Shown here piece after piece: positions 11,096 through 22,835 of a DNA stretch of 64,000 nt (position 1 is its first letter; every line of letters begins with the position of its first letter). Source of the DNA: Emmonsiellopsis sp. PD_33 (lineage: Eukaryota > Ascomycota > Eurotiomycetes > Onygenales > Ajellomycetaceae). The notes beneath the pieces were generated by a model. The model was not told the origin of the DNA. It worked only from the letters and a program-made list of their open reading frames with translations, and ran no database searches. The position numbers and the translations under genes were made by a program. The stretch covers positions 26,619 through 90,618 of the forward strand of contig JANTQF010000131.1 in the NCBI GenBank assembly GCA_032988165.1. Direction: 5' to 3'.

Positions 11096-11869
11096 ATGCC
11101 AGAAATCCGCCGTCCATTCGCCGAAGTCCAGGCATCTCGGCCTGATTTTGACCCTTCGTCGTCCTTGGCTTTCACCAAATCCCCCAACCCCAGCTGGAAA
11201 CCGGGACAAGGAGGAAACGATAACGAGGCTGACTTGGAAAAGAATCATGTGGAGATTGATCCGTTCGAAGCAGGCAGGCCAGCAATATCCAACTACAAAC
11301 TCTTGATATCGGGCATCGTGCCCCGCCCAATTGGCCTTATCAGCACCAGATCGAAAGATGGCCAGACAATCAACGTCGCGCCCTTCAGTTTTACCCAAAT
11401 GGTCAATTTCGATCCTCCAATTATTGTTGTTGGCTTTACTGGCCCAAACCCAAAAGACACTTTCCGAAATCTCGTGGAGACGGGTGAATGCGTGGTCAAC
11501 ACAGTTGGGCTACATTATCTCGAAGCTGCGAACCACACATCGATCAACGCACCACACGGGGTCTCAGAATTTGAGTTGGCGGGATTGCACCCCGCGCCAT
11601 GCACGACTGTGAAGGCTCCGCGGGTCAAGGAATCGATGTTTTCGATTGAAGCAAAGCTTGTGGAAACCAAAGAGTGGGATAGCCGAGCCAACCCAGGAAC
11701 GAAAAGTGGTGCTATGGTGATTTTGGAGGGAACCCGATTTTGGGCGCGGGAAGATGCTATCAATGAAGACAAGACCCTTCTCGATCCCGCTGTTCTTCGC
11801 CCCGTAGCACGTCTTGGAGGTATCACATACGCAAACATAAACAGTGCTATGGAGATCCCACGACCCTAA
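11096..11869 (+). CDS. Flavin reductase-like (FMN-binding) protein
   Basis: Single-exon protein of 257 residues with the FMN-binding split-barrel fold of the flavin-reductase/DIM6-NTAB group. The core begins after about 60 residues with YKLLISGIVPRPIGLIST, the typical flavin-contacting start, followed by NVAPFSFTQMVNFDPPIIVV, KDTFRNLVETGECVVN and the distal FSIEAKLVE strand. It is probably an FMN-dependent oxidoreductase in the cytosol; the partner is unknown. The ATG at 11096 lies in CCATGCC, and no upstream in-frame start is needed. Nothing is broken. Confidence 0.9.
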   Translation: MPEIRRPFAEVQASRPDFDPSSSLAFTKSPNPSWKPGQGGNDNEADLEKNHVEIDPFEAGRPAISNYKLLISGIVPRPIGLISTRSKDGQTINVAPFSFTQMVNFDPPIIVVGFTGPNPKDTFRNLVETGECVVNTVGLHYLEAANHTSINAPHGVSEFELAGLHPAPCTTVKAPRVKESMFSIEAKLVETKEWDSRANPGTKSGAMVILEGTRFWAREDAINEDKTLLDPAVLRPVARLGGITYANINSAMEIPRP

Positions 11870-12382
11870 AGCGACCTCGATCATTGGAGGACGTTGTTGT
11901 TGTGCTCTTGAATAGTATCCCGATATACCGAGACGGCAAGGCAACAGTTCAACGATAGATGAGAAATACTAAGGTTGTCTAGATGGGTGAATGTTTTTTC
12001 CTTCTTTTTTTTCATAGATATTTGGCTTCATATATTTTGGATACATCAACAATAGACTTCTGGCATTATCCCTCCACTTTCACACAGCATACACGCCATG
12101 ACAAACATAGGGGGGTGAGGTTGGCCGGCCCTGGGGTGCTGACATAACTAACTTCCCCCCGGGCTGGTTCGCGGGAAGCCAAGCCGCCAAACGTAACCAC
12201 AACATCTTACCCCAACTTTCCGGCAGACTCCCACCGGCTTCTGGTTCTCCGGCATGCGACAAAGCCTCCAGATTTGCATAACAATCTGGAATGTGTCTCC
12301 TACGGCCCCTTGCCTCCCTTGGTCGTGATTGGCCCCCTCGATACCAGTTTTCGTGAAGAATGAACTTGCGAGACAGTTTGCC
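11870..12382. other. Intergenic and 5' region of the C6 regulator
   Basis: The segment holds the 3' end of the flavin-reductase transcript and the leader of the Zn2Cys6 gene. The antisense frame at 12080-12418 is not convincing as a gene because it runs through the next gene's start. Confidence 0.4.
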
Positions 12383-15300
12383 ATGAGCCTGTCCTCCCAA
12401 GGGAAAAAGGCTGCTCAACCGCGACAGATCAGATTCGTCTCAGCCGATGGGCAGCCTCAAACGAAGAGGCGCAGGGTCACTGCAGCGTTCGTCGTCCCAT
12501 CCTCCGCATGCGATGAAGCCTGCAGCTGTTGCGCCCGAGTTTGAAAGCTAATTTTCACCGCCAGATGTCGAACCTGCCGAAAGCGAAAGATTAGATGCTC
12601 GGGGGAACAGCCAGGTAAATATTACTGCGCGCATAGGCGCTGCTATATAAACTGGCACTGCTGGGAATCAGAGCTTTGCTAATCCGAATCAAGTGTGCAA
12701 GACGTGTTCCGACTATGGGCACAATTGCTTAGGATACAAAGACCCCCTCGAATCTCAAAACGCCCCCAAAGGCCGCCACCCACCTTCGTCAGCTACCAGC
12801 TTTCCAAATCGGGAGAACGGAAAAGACTCCTCGCCCCAGATATTCAAATCAGAATCGCCTTCGAATCCCTCTGGAAAGGCCTCGATTCGATCGAATCATA
12901 ACACCCTTTCTACCCCGCGAGATGAAGCGCCTCCCCACGATGCGCCTCCAGAGGCCGCAGTTGTTACTAGCCCTGAAAGCAGTGGGTGATCTTTCCATGC
13001 GCTGATTAGACGGCCTTAATTCAATGCTAATATTGCGATACCCCAGGTCGATCCTCACTCCTCGGCAACAATCGTACCCATGTCCCATACTTTCGTTATT
13101 TCGGACCCACTGCGATCGTTCCCGGCTTCAAGCAGATGGTAAGACTAGTCCCCTGGACAATATACCAATTTCGTGCTGACTTTTATTGGGCGTAGGTTGT
13201 TCGGGTCAGGGAACCAAGACAAAACAACAACTCGGTGTCAAATGGTATGAGTGGTTTTATATGCTGGAATTTCGTGTCCAGAATATTAATATTGCTGCAG
13301 AATCGCTTTCAACCGTTCGAAGCCCCAAAATCTCGAATACTGTCGGACCTACATCTTTGGTGTTAGGGGATTCCCGCGCCTCCCATAGTATCCCATTTTA
13401 TGACCAGGATGATAACCTCCCAGTCAGTGGCTTGATATCCCATCTATGTGAAGTCTTCTTCACTCATTTAGGCTGCAATTTCCCGTTCCTTCAACGCGAT
13501 AGGTTCCTCCAGGACCTAAAAGAGAAACGAGTGGAACCTATTCTTGTTGATGCTGTTTGTGCACTGGCGGCAAGGTTTTCGCTCCATCCGCTCCTGACCG
13601 CCCTGCAATCCCAAGACATCGAGTCTGTGCCACCAAATAATGAAACAAAACATGCGCACCAAGGGCAACCATTTGCACATCGTGCCATGTGTGCTGTGGT
13701 TGATGCTCTTTCTTTCCCGACTTTGGCCGTCGTGCAGGCTTGTTTGCTGCTTGCATATGAAGAATTCGGGTCGAATCATGACAGTGGCCTTTGGATGTAT
13801 TTGGGAATATCTATCAGGATGGCACAGGATTTGGGAATGCAAAAATTAGAAGGGATGAAGTTCAAATACGGAAGGATAGGACTGACGCCAAAACGCGTAA
13901 TCTCCGGTCAAGGGAGTAAATACGATGAAGCCAGACTTGAGCGAGCAATGGATCCGCCGTCAGTTTCAGACGAGAATGGTGAAGGTACAACATCTGTCGA
14001 CCAAGCTAGAGAACGGGAAAGAGTGGATTCCTTTTGGAGCATATTTTTCCTCGATCGTGTCATTTCGTCGGGAACTGGGAGACCCGTCACCCTTCGCGAT
14101 GATGACATTGAAACCTGCTTTCCATTGCAATCTGAGTCGGCGCTCCCTAATGGCTGGCCCGGCCCGTTTCCGCCACTGATGAGAATAATTCATCTTTACG
14201 GTAGGATAACGGACCTCTTAAATGCGATCAAGGAGGTAAACCATGTCACCCCTGATACTTTGAAGCGGCTTGCTGGTATGGAAAGTGACTTGACAGGTAA
14301 CATAATCTCGCTCATTTCTATAGAAGGACATGCTAATTTGCCAATAGGGATATATCAAAGGCTTTCCCTGAAGCTACATTTCAATGCGGCGAATTTCCAG
14401 GATTACGTGAAAGCTGGTGAAGGAACTAATTTTATCCTACTTCATTTTGTGAGCAGCTGTACTCCGTAATGCAGTTTGATTGGGAGTGTTAACTAATTAT
14501 GTATTTTTAGTGGTTTCACACTCTGATCGTGCTCCTCCACCAACCGACTTTGCTACACTCTTTTGGTGGACGAATCCAACAGCTATTTCCCAATAGTCGG
14601 GAGTTGTCGATGTCATCCGCAAAAACAATTGCAGATATCCTAGCGTTCGCGGAACTTATTGATGCCAAAAGTTATATCGGAAACCCTTTCACAAGCCAGC
14701 CGATATACATTGCCGCCTGCGCATTTTTAATGGAAAGCGCATTTTATTCCCTACCATCGTCACGCAATGAGTCCCCCCCATCATCTTCATCAGGCAGCCA
14801 CACCGTTGTCAAATTTGCCCTTCCCGCTGTTGAGACTTCCGGTCCATCGGACAGGAGCAATAGCGCAAAACATACTTTGCTGGCGACCGCCGCAAAAGAT
14901 AATTATCAGCGTTGTTACAAGGCACTCAAGTCATTAGAAGTGTATTGGGAAGGGATCGGATACATCCTCACGGTATTGGATCAAAAGGCAAAGGGTATAT
15001 GGGATCCACTACTTTATACAGAGGAAGAGATGGATGGCGCTATTGAACCGCGGCCTCTAACGTCTGGAATGGCTCCCCCAGGATGGAAAAGGACAATAAC
15101 GCGTCATAATTCGCCAGAACCTGCATCAAAACTCATGGGCACTAGTGACGAAACCTCAGTTCAACGCCCGCAATCACCAACTGCATCCGGCGGGTCTCCT
15201 AAAATGGATCCAAGTCAAGGTATGATGATCCTTTCTTGTTGTCCGGATTGTTAACATGGCTAATCTGTTTTATTTTGCAGCTATTGGCTGGGCGTTGACG

Positions 15301-16020
15301 GGCGCCATTAACTCGTCTCAACCGAATTTGAGCTTTCTCTATCAGCTCCCAACTGCGCAGTCGAATTCTATGCTCCGCGACTCCGCCACTTACACCCCCC
15401 AATACCGAGATCCATACCAGCCCGTGCCTCCTCAAAACCATTCCTCCCCTCAGGTAGTCCATCCATACACCCAAATCAAATCCCAATACTCGTCAAACAA
15501 TGAGGTCATTACCTCGACTCAAAATCACAGGCACACGCTCTCGCCTCCACCAAATTCTGAAATCCATTCGAGCAATTTGTCGTCTAATCAGCCTTACCAT
15601 CTCTCCGGGAGTTCGAATTTACACGGTCCTACTCTCCATACTAGCAACTCTCCGGGTAGTTTCCAGGGGCATATCGCCCCGGGGCATCTCAATCGCGACC
15701 CTCCCCCACCCTACAACTACAACGTTTCTCACACAGTCACCCGGCCGGCCCAGGGCGAGCACCATCGAGTGTCTAGTAATCAGCCGATAGGAAATCCCAA
15801 CCTAGGCGGCAATAATGAAATCATGGCAATAGAAAGCCAAGATATCGACATGAATGCTCTGCAAGACCAGGATTCGTTTCCCTTTTCGTTCGATGGGGAT
15901 TTTATGCCTTGGCTAGAGTACCTACCGCAGGACGTGCTCAGCTACTTCGGAGATCATCAGGGCTATCGTCCCATGATGCACCCTGGCGACGGGGAAGAGC
16001 AGCCGCCCCCGTCCGTTTAA
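12383..16020 (+). CDS. Zn2Cys6 fungal transcription factor
   Basis: Gal4-type regulator, about 1059 residues. I place eight exons at 12383-12486, 12565-12614, 12694-12981, 13047-13138, 13196-13244, 13301-14448, 14511-15219 and 15281-16020, all phase-compatible. The zinc cluster is split over three exons: RRRVTAA, then CRTCRKRKIRCSGEQP, then VCKTCSDYGHNCLGY, giving Cys spacing C-x2-C-x6-C ... C-x2-C-x6-C. Next comes the conserved block THVPYFRYFGPTAIVPGF, then a PF04082-like middle region (LISHLCEVFFTHLGCNFPFL, LLLAYEEFG, DSFWSIFFLDRVISSGTGRP). The C-terminus is rich in Pro, Ser, His and Asn and ends acidic (FDGDFMPWLEYLPQDVLSYF), a plausible activation domain. Intron 1 uses donor GTTCGT. Target pathway not identifiable. 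Confidence 0.92.
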
Positions 16021-17126
16021 TACATAAATTTCACCGCCATATATTATTGTTTATGTTTGTATATATTCCGATCTCCGGTTTTTTTTTTTCCTTTTCGCTG
16101 GGTTCCCTTTCATCATTCTTATGCGTGTATACCAGGTGCGGCAATCTGTTCATTCCGGGACGGCGCTTCGGTATTGACAACAGCAAGCTGGTGGGTGGCA
16201 CAATAACGTCATTTTGGATAGCAGGATTTAGGTCTTATGTTGGCATTTTATTTATGTTATCTTGAAGGTTGTTTTCCTGCTATGTTTTTTTTTGTTTCAG
16301 GTTGGGATTATATACCTATTCATAAGAGGTCTTATCCAAAGTTTATGCGCCTTGATATACTCGTTACAACATTTGTCATGCTTGTATTTATTTCCCTTTT
16401 TGGTTTGGAGATTTACCCATATACCCCGGAGTGAGTGGTCTTGATCTAAGAATGAATTCATTGCGAAGCGCTGGGATCATTTCTTTACTTTTGGATTTTG
16501 AATCAACACCCGACGAACACCATGGTCCATCATACATGAAACCGACATTAACGCCGCAATTAACGACAGGGAAGACACAGCCTGCACGTCACAAGTTTAT
16601 TGGCTAACTGCGCTAATCTACTGGCGCTGCCGTGTTCCAACGGCTTGGGTCCCTGCCACCAGATTTATTTAGCGGTTGCCCCCACAACCGATATCCCCAA
16701 CCACCTCAAAACAGAAGCACAGGACTCGATAAATCGAGGTCACCCCGGTGTCACCACATTTTTCTCTTCATTTTATTCATCCGAATATTCTTACCTGTCA
16801 GAGTCACTGAATACACCAGAACCATTTCTTTGCCTATTTTTTATTCACTCGGACGGGCCAAAGTGGCCCTCTTATGGTGTTTAAGCTAACCAGCATCAAG
16901 ATCATTGACTTCGCGCATGAAATCGGGGTCAGGTTACATTTCTCCAGTGCACAGGGAATGATCGATTTTTGTGACCCGCGAGAACAAAGGCTTTTATCAG
17001 CTTCCTCCACATTCTCGCCATACCTTTAAGGTGAACCTCGAAATTTCCGGGACCTAGGGTGGAATTGACCCCATCCCTCGCGTCACATCACCCAACAAGA
17101 AAACATTACGGCAACGGAAACTAAAT
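16021..17126. other. Intergenic, no gene seen
   Basis: 3' UTR of the C6 regulator and 5' region of the next gene. T-rich stretches give short open frames (16237-16434 and 16600-16889) without domains. Confidence 0.4.
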
Positions 17127-19568
17127 ATGACGGATTCGACGCCCATCGAGGCGGATGTTTTGGATGCAGGCACCCGCGACACTCCCGAAGCCGGTCCTCC
17201 CTTGTCTCCGGCCCTCGATGTGAAAGATGAAGGTACATCAACTGGCGATGAAGAGGGGGAGACAAATACGGCAGCAGATACCACGGCAGAGACGGCGGCA
17301 GATATGGCGGGTTCAGAGCCCATTCCTGAATCGCAAAATCAGGAAATAAATACTGCCACTGAAGTTCACAACTACGAGCCCGATCTTGAGCACGATCGGC
17401 CAGCTTCGTCCTCATCATCGCAACGCTCGGATGGATATATGGGCGAAGATGATGACTTCTTTGAAAGCGATGGAGTACTAGGACGCACTGGAAGAATTAC
17501 ATCAAGCCGCTCGTCGATATCCTCATTACCTGGATCTGTCGTCGTATACCCACCTGGAAAACTAAACCACAACGGCACGATAACCCCATCGACCTTCCGC
17601 GGACATTATATGGACTTCTCAAGCCAACGCGACAACCCAATTATCAATAGCCACGAGTCCAACAAGAACAAATATTCCCCCCGACTTTCGAAAGTTGCGC
17701 CTGGTGTACGAGATCGCGATTCACCATTTCGGCACCCAAGCTCCGTCCGCGCGCTGCAGATGGGCGATGAGTCGGAGTATGATGGATATGGATATGGATT
17801 TGACGAGGAGGATTTGACACCGTCGAGATCAAGGAGGCATCGTGGGGCAAGAGGGCATACACATTGCCCCAGTGTATCGGGGATGTCGATTAATTCCATG
17901 ATGTCAACACCGCCCTCCGCAAAGCGGAATTATAAATCGCCCCACGTGAATGAGGACCCGGTCCAAAAAGAGTATCCGCTCGTTCTACTTCATTGCACGC
18001 TGTTACCGCCATCACTTGGGCTACCGCCAGGGCTAGGGCAGCCCAGTGCACAGATATTGAAGGAGGTGTTGCCGGACAAGTACTGGGCGAGATGGAAGTT
18101 GCTGGAGGATAAAATTATTGGGTCGGGAGTGTTGAGGGATCGTGGATTGCTGATTTCCCACCCGCAGGATATGTATGATGTTCTTGAGGAGCGGTTATTG
18201 GAAAGCCTGGAGCTTGTTAGACCACGGTTGAGCCACGGGCATTTCCTCGGTCGGGAGGACGATGACAGTGGGGATGACAGGGGTGGGGAAGCGAACAACG
18301 GGGCTGACAAGGACAGCGACGAAGACGAGTCTGAGAGCGAGACGTGCGCCGATTGCGGCGCCAGGGTGCAACGGTATCTGCACGACAAGCGGAAATGGGA
18401 AATAAGAGTCTATGCGGCAAATGGGCTAATGAGGGCTGGCGCCTGGGGCGCTGCCTGGCGAGATATGGAAAAGGTGGACGTCGAGGTTGGCATATTCCTT
18501 CCGGTTGAGGTTAAACGGCAGCTAGAGCGGAGGATTGTGGAAGACAATGCCATCAAAGTCGAGGAAGAACTTCGCCTCGCCGAAGAGGAGAAGCGGCGGA
18601 GAGAGGTCTACGGCGAGCCCGTGGCTCCAACACAGGAGGCCATTGACGGCCTCGAGGAGGAAGATGCGCTCTCCTACCAGCATGAGTTCGATCGATCCCC
18701 GCCACGATCGCCGAGTCCGTTCGAGCACCACCCCGAACCGCCATCATCGCCGGCTCCCACCATGCCATTATCATCTAGCGACGAGCAACATGCCGCGAAG
18801 GAGGTTGAGCTTCAGACTCTGCTTGCCAATTACCTCCGCGTCCTTGCTAGCGATAGTCGGAACGTCGCGCTTGCATTTCTCAGCATTCTTGTACTTTACC
18901 TAGCCGTTGGCGTGGCGCGTCCGGGTGCTCCTGTATATGCTAGCACCGCTGCCCGACACCCTGTTCCGCCAAACGTTTCCACACCGATGGTCATGGAACA
19001 TCATCCTCCACCGATCTATAGCCAGCCGGCTGTGGTCTCTGTGCATCAGTGCATACACGAAAAAACTTCAAGTGTTTCTGAGAGAATCATCCCAGAAGCG
19101 CCAGCGTGCGAAAGACCGACTGCAGAGACGTATTCTAGTCCTCAGGCACCCGAGCCAAGCGCATCGCAACTAATAGCATCTCAACCAAGTGAGCCACAAG
19201 TATCGCAATCAAGTACAGCGGATCCAAGTCCTATCCAGTCTGCATCGAATTATCACGCAGTGCCATCATACTCCTCCACCGTTAACCCAGGCACGCAAGA
19301 TCAGCCACAGTCAGCAGTATCTGACGCGAGGGTAGCAGCTGAAGCCCAGCCAAGCGGACCGTCCCCAAGCATTGATGGTGTGCAACCTGTCAAAGCAACA
19401 GTCGACCCGCAACCGTCAGCACCCGCCGAAATAGAAACACCAGCTGAAATGCCTCCAATACCGGAGCAAAAGGTTCTTGTCCGAGAGCCAGCAACAAATT
19501 CAGAGCCACCACCAGAGCCGCAACCAGAGCAGACACAGCTCCCAGCCCAAGTGAATGAGGACGCATGA
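17127..19568 (+). CDS. Large acidic one-TM protein of unknown function
   Basis: Single-exon protein of 813 residues. The first 280 residues are disordered and Ser/Asp/Glu-rich. A folded-looking region follows at about residues 280-510: KEYPLVLLHCTLLPPSLGLP, LPDKYWARWKLLEDKI, GLLISHPQDMYDVLEERLLE, a CADCG Cys pair after a long acidic run, and WEIRVYAANGLMRAGAWGAA. A Glu/Arg-rich coiled coil (VEEELRLAEEEKRRREVYGE) comes next, then one hydrophobic segment near residues 579-597 (NVALAFLSILVLYLAVGVA). About 215 Pro/Ser/Gln-rich residues end the protein. It has no signal peptide, so it is probably a membrane protein with a large N-terminal cytosolic or nuclear side. I recognise it only as a conserved fungal protein. 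Confidence 0.8.
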   Translation: MTDSTPIEADVLDAGTRDTPEAGPPLSPALDVKDEGTSTGDEEGETNTAADTTAETAADMAGSEPIPESQNQEINTATEVHNYEPDLEHDRPASSSSSQRSDGYMGEDDDFFESDGVLGRTGRITSSRSSISSLPGSVVVYPPGKLNHNGTITPSTFRGHYMDFSSQRDNPIINSHESNKNKYSPRLSKVAPGVRDRDSPFRHPSSVRALQMGDESEYDGYGYGFDEEDLTPSRSRRHRGARGHTHCPSVSGMSINSMMSTPPSAKRNYKSPHVNEDPVQKEYPLVLLHCTLLPPSLGLPPGLGQPSAQILKEVLPDKYWARWKLLEDKIIGSGVLRDRGLLISHPQDMYDVLEERLLESLELVRPRLSHGHFLGREDDDSGDDRGGEANNGADKDSDEDESESETCADCGARVQRYLHDKRKWEIRVYAANGLMRAGAWGAAWRDMEKVDVEVGIFLPVEVKRQLERRIVEDNAIKVEEELRLAEEEKRRREVYGEPVAPTQEAIDGLEEEDALSYQHEFDRSPPRSPSPFEHHPEPPSSPAPTMPLSSSDEQHAAKEVELQTLLANYLRVLASDSRNVALAFLSILVLYLAVGVARPGAPVYASTAARHPVPPNVSTPMVMEHHPPPIYSQPAVVSVHQCIHEKTSSVSERIIPEAPACERPTAETYSSPQAPEPSASQLIASQPSEPQVSQSSTADPSPIQSASNYHAVPSYSSTVNPGTQDQPQSAVSDARVAAEAQPSGPSPSIDGVQPVKATVDPQPSAPAEIETPAEMPPIPEQKVLVREPATNSEPPPEPQPEQTQLPAQVNEDA

Positions 19569-21826
19569 GAATGTTACGAAATTATATGTCCATAACGAAA
19601 GCATGTTGTTGTTTGTTTCATTTGTTGTTAGTACTTCATCCCTTTTCTGAGCACATTTTTATATCCCCTGAGTAAATCTTCCCATAGCAAGCGATTCGTT
19701 TCCCATCCTAGGCAGCATCATGAGAGGTCGAAACTCTCCTCTTTACCAATATTTCCGCCCCATTCCTTGACCTCTATCTCCATTCCGGTTCATATTATGT
19801 TTGTTACATCTCGTCGGGCCGTGATTCTTCCCCTTTTTAAACCCAGCAGCAGGTTGATTGTTCTTGAGCGGGTTGGTTATGACTTGATGAAGTCTACGTT
19901 CTGTCTCGTTTGTTTATTTGAGCCAATATTTCGATTCTGGATATGGCATGTATTTAGATTGGATTGGATTGAAATGGGTAGATAGTTATATTTAAATACC
20001 ATTAAATTTGATATTATGAAAGCCATCATCATGAGAAGCAACATGCAAGTCATCTCAAAATTCCTCAGAAAGATTTTTTTCTCTCTTTCTTTTCTTTTGT
20101 CCATTGGATCGAACCCATGTCCATCTTTCCAGTGGAATTTCCAGGGATAAATATATATTTTTGTATGAAACTCTTCCATCACCAATCATCTGCCACCAAT
20201 AGCAACCAGAACTATGAAACATGTAAACTAGAACCGATGCTTTATATAATCTCTATTTTATTTTAATCCATCCCCAACCTAATAAAATCTCCGCATCCTG
20301 ACTCCCCAACCACCGGTCCTACGGCCTGCAGGACGACGTCAAAACAAACATCGGCCAAGCAATCAGCCTCATCACCACCACCACCACCGCTCGCTCAATA
20401 ACCCCCGAATCCCAGGTCTCTGTGGCGTCGGCAAGCAACTCGCCAAAGACGCCATAACCGTCCGGTGGCACCCACAAAGCTCAAGGATTATTTCTGGGGA
20501 TGGGATGATGCTTTCCAAGCCCGAAGGGTTCCGAACCCCGAGCAATGAGCTTTCCATTCACCAGGGAGCTGGGCGCGCTCGTATTAGTATCGAGTTATCC
20601 CTCTTGGCAGTGTTGTCAACTGAGACAAAGATCGTCAGTTGATGGTGGTTCAATACGAGGATAAAAAGACATCACAGTCTGGCAGGCAAGCTGTCAGCGC
20701 TGCTCTCTCTTGGCCAATGATGAAAATGGCCTTGCACTGAACAGGCCCTAACTTATAATTAGTAAATACTAGCAGTGCGAATGAGCGCGGTGATAAACGC
20801 GGACGCCTTGGGTTGGTATGTGGGAGAAGCGACGCTTTTATGCCAGGGTAGCATTGAGCATTTTGCTTGACGTAAGTGATATGGACGGAAAGGTGGGAGG
20901 GAGCTTGAGCTACGAGCCGATGACTGATTATTGCCCTATGGAGGATTAGCCTGAATTATTACTGGCTGCTGTTGTGCTAAAAATACTAGAGTTTGCGACA
21001 TCTTGAGATTCGAGGCTCTGATACTAGTAACTTGTGGAGAAACTGAAGCGTTGGAGTTTCTGATTTCCATAACTCGAACTTGATAGGTGCTTGCGGCTAA
21101 AGATACTACTATTTCCTTCTTCCCGATCATATTCTTGCTGCCGGTACGCGGAATGAGGTGGATGAAGCAAGCAAGCTCTCGTATTGTGCCCAAAATGTAC
21201 CTACTTTGCCGAAACGATCAGAACAAGTCCAAACCCTTCCCTGCCCGGCATGCTGTTGGTGTTTCATTCTGTTTCGCTCACTCCCTCGGCTTTGGGCACA
21301 TGGCTTGCAGCTTTGGTGGCTGACAGCTAAAATAATGTGAGACATGGATGACTGGCGATGTCCTTCTCCTCATTCTTTCTCGGCACTGGTTGGTTGGAAG
21401 AATGTGTGAGGAAGAGAGAGAGACAACACGAGACGGTTCCGGTGACGTGACTGCCTTTGCTGCTACGGTGAAGAGTTTCGAGAGTCTTGAATGGTTGGGA
21501 TAATTCTTTTCTTAGCATGGCCATGCTAGGTTGGTCTCCGTTTGCGGATAGCCATAGGTTGAACGTTGCAAAGTTTAGGTCAAATGAGAAGTCAGTCGTG
21601 AGTCCAAGCCGATGCATTTCTCTGGACACTGGCTGAAGAGCAGTCAGCCAGCGTAGATCATTCTGCGTTTTGGGAATGGTGGACATGACATTTTGTTGGC
21701 GCAACGGGCGAGGTCGTAGAGGAGGTTGATGGTGTCGGATGCCAGAAGGGGACGTTGTTCGGATTTGTGAGCTTTTGTATTTCTATTTTAGGACCATCTC
21801 TTCGTATCGTGGGGGGTTGGGAGAAA
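19569..21826. other. Long intergenic region (about 2.3 kb)
   Basis: No gene can be supported. Short frames at 19877-20185 (-), 20936-21193 (-), 21087-21345 (both strands) and 21327-22005 (-) overlap each other and lack domains. The right part is the upstream region of the But2 gene. The length suggests regulated transcription, or an RNA gene I cannot identify. Confidence 0.4.
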
Positions 21827-21835
21827 TATATAAAA
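21827..21835 (+). promoter_or_regulatory. TATA box of the But2-domain gene
   Basis: TATATAAAA followed by GGGGC lies about 190 bp upstream of the ATG at 22017. A CT-rich leader (CTCGCTCTTCTCTTGTTCC) stands between them. This is a good core-promoter match for a highly or conditionally expressed secreted protein. Confidence 0.55.
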
Positions 21836-22016
21836 GGGGCGCTGGCATCGCTGTTGACCTTGATTTTTTTTGTATCATCGCCAAAACAAATCTGCTTCCA
21901 TTCAATCAGTGTATAACTCGCTCTTCTCTTGTTCCACCGACACTCGTTATTAACGACGCTCGCTATCAAGTTTCGATTCATATCCCCCACTTCAATATAG
22001 TTCAATCACCTCCAAA

Positions 22017-22619
22017 ATGAAGCTCGCCACCCTCCTCGCTTCCGCCGCAGCCACTGCGCTCGCTGCCCCGGCCTCATCCCCGGCCTCAGGCATCAATGCC
22101 CGCCAATTCGAAGTCCTCTACCCATATCAAACCTTCCGTTACTGGGTCCAAACCGGAGCCGTCAAAGAAGATCCTCGGAACCAGCCGCTGGTACTAAAGA
22201 ACGGCAACCAAGCCGACGAAACCACCACAATCCTCACCTTTCAGGTGCCTCCGGAATTTGAGGGCCGCAGATGCCAGCTCCACTTCGAGCTATGGGACCG
22301 CGACGTGTCTACCGGTTCCCATCAGGCGGACGTCTTCACCGTCATCGACCCGCCCACCGGCGACGTGCCCGCCGCTAATCTGAAGAACTGGCGTCCTGCG
22401 AAGATCGCGGAGACGGAAAGGAGCCGCGACGTCCATCAGGGGCGGGTTGAGGTTGAGGCTCCTGGGATCGCTGAGTGGATCGAGTCTTTCCACGGGTATC
22501 CCGAGTTCGATTGCCCGGCTGGAACGCTGTTTGCGATTGAATATGTTGGTGTCAATGATGCAGTTGAGATTAGCTGGGATATTGGCGTGACTGGACCCAC
22601 CCTCCGGCCTATTTTCTAA
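22017..22619 (+). CDS. Secreted But2 C-terminal-domain protein
   Basis: Single-exon protein of 200 residues. The N-terminus is a clear signal peptide (MKLATLLASAAATALAAPAS) with a likely cut near residue 17. The rest matches the fungal ubiquitin-3-binding-protein But2 C-terminal domain type: FEVLYPYQTFRYWVQTG, TTILTFQVPPEFEGRRCQL, WDRDVSTGSHQADVF, and a terminal FDCPAGTLFAIEYVG strand. Cys residues near 88 and 171 could pair. Despite the family name, members with signal peptides are extracellular or wall-associated and their function is unknown. The strong TATA promoter upstream fits an abundant secreted product. Confidence 0.82.
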   Translation: MKLATLLASAAATALAAPASSPASGINARQFEVLYPYQTFRYWVQTGAVKEDPRNQPLVLKNGNQADETTTILTFQVPPEFEGRRCQLHFELWDRDVSTGSHQADVFTVIDPPTGDVPAANLKNWRPAKIAETERSRDVHQGRVEVEAPGIAEWIESFHGYPEFDCPAGTLFAIEYVGVNDAVEISWDIGVTGPTLRPIF

Positions 22620-22835
22620 AGGTGGAGCGTGCTTTGGTTTTCCATGAGGTTGACGTGTGGGTAAATTGATATTGCATGAAGATGATATGGGGGTATTTTA
22701 TAGAAATTGTGTTGAATCTTGTTTTTTATGATGTTGACGGGATGGGTGCTGTTTCAGGTGTCCTGGCTTTATGTTTTAATGTCTCTCCTTAATTCTTAAT
22801 TTAGAAGATTATGAAACAAACGGTAACTTGGTAAT

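Noticed and set aside
17054..17418. Minus-strand frames across the start of the 813-residue protein
   Set aside because: Ser/Pro/Val-rich antisense of an acidic coding region; the plus frame is far longer and has ordered domains.
20936..22005. Spliced minus-strand gene upstream of the But2 gene
   Set aside because: Frames do not join with consistent phase, show no domain, and overlap the But2 promoter.
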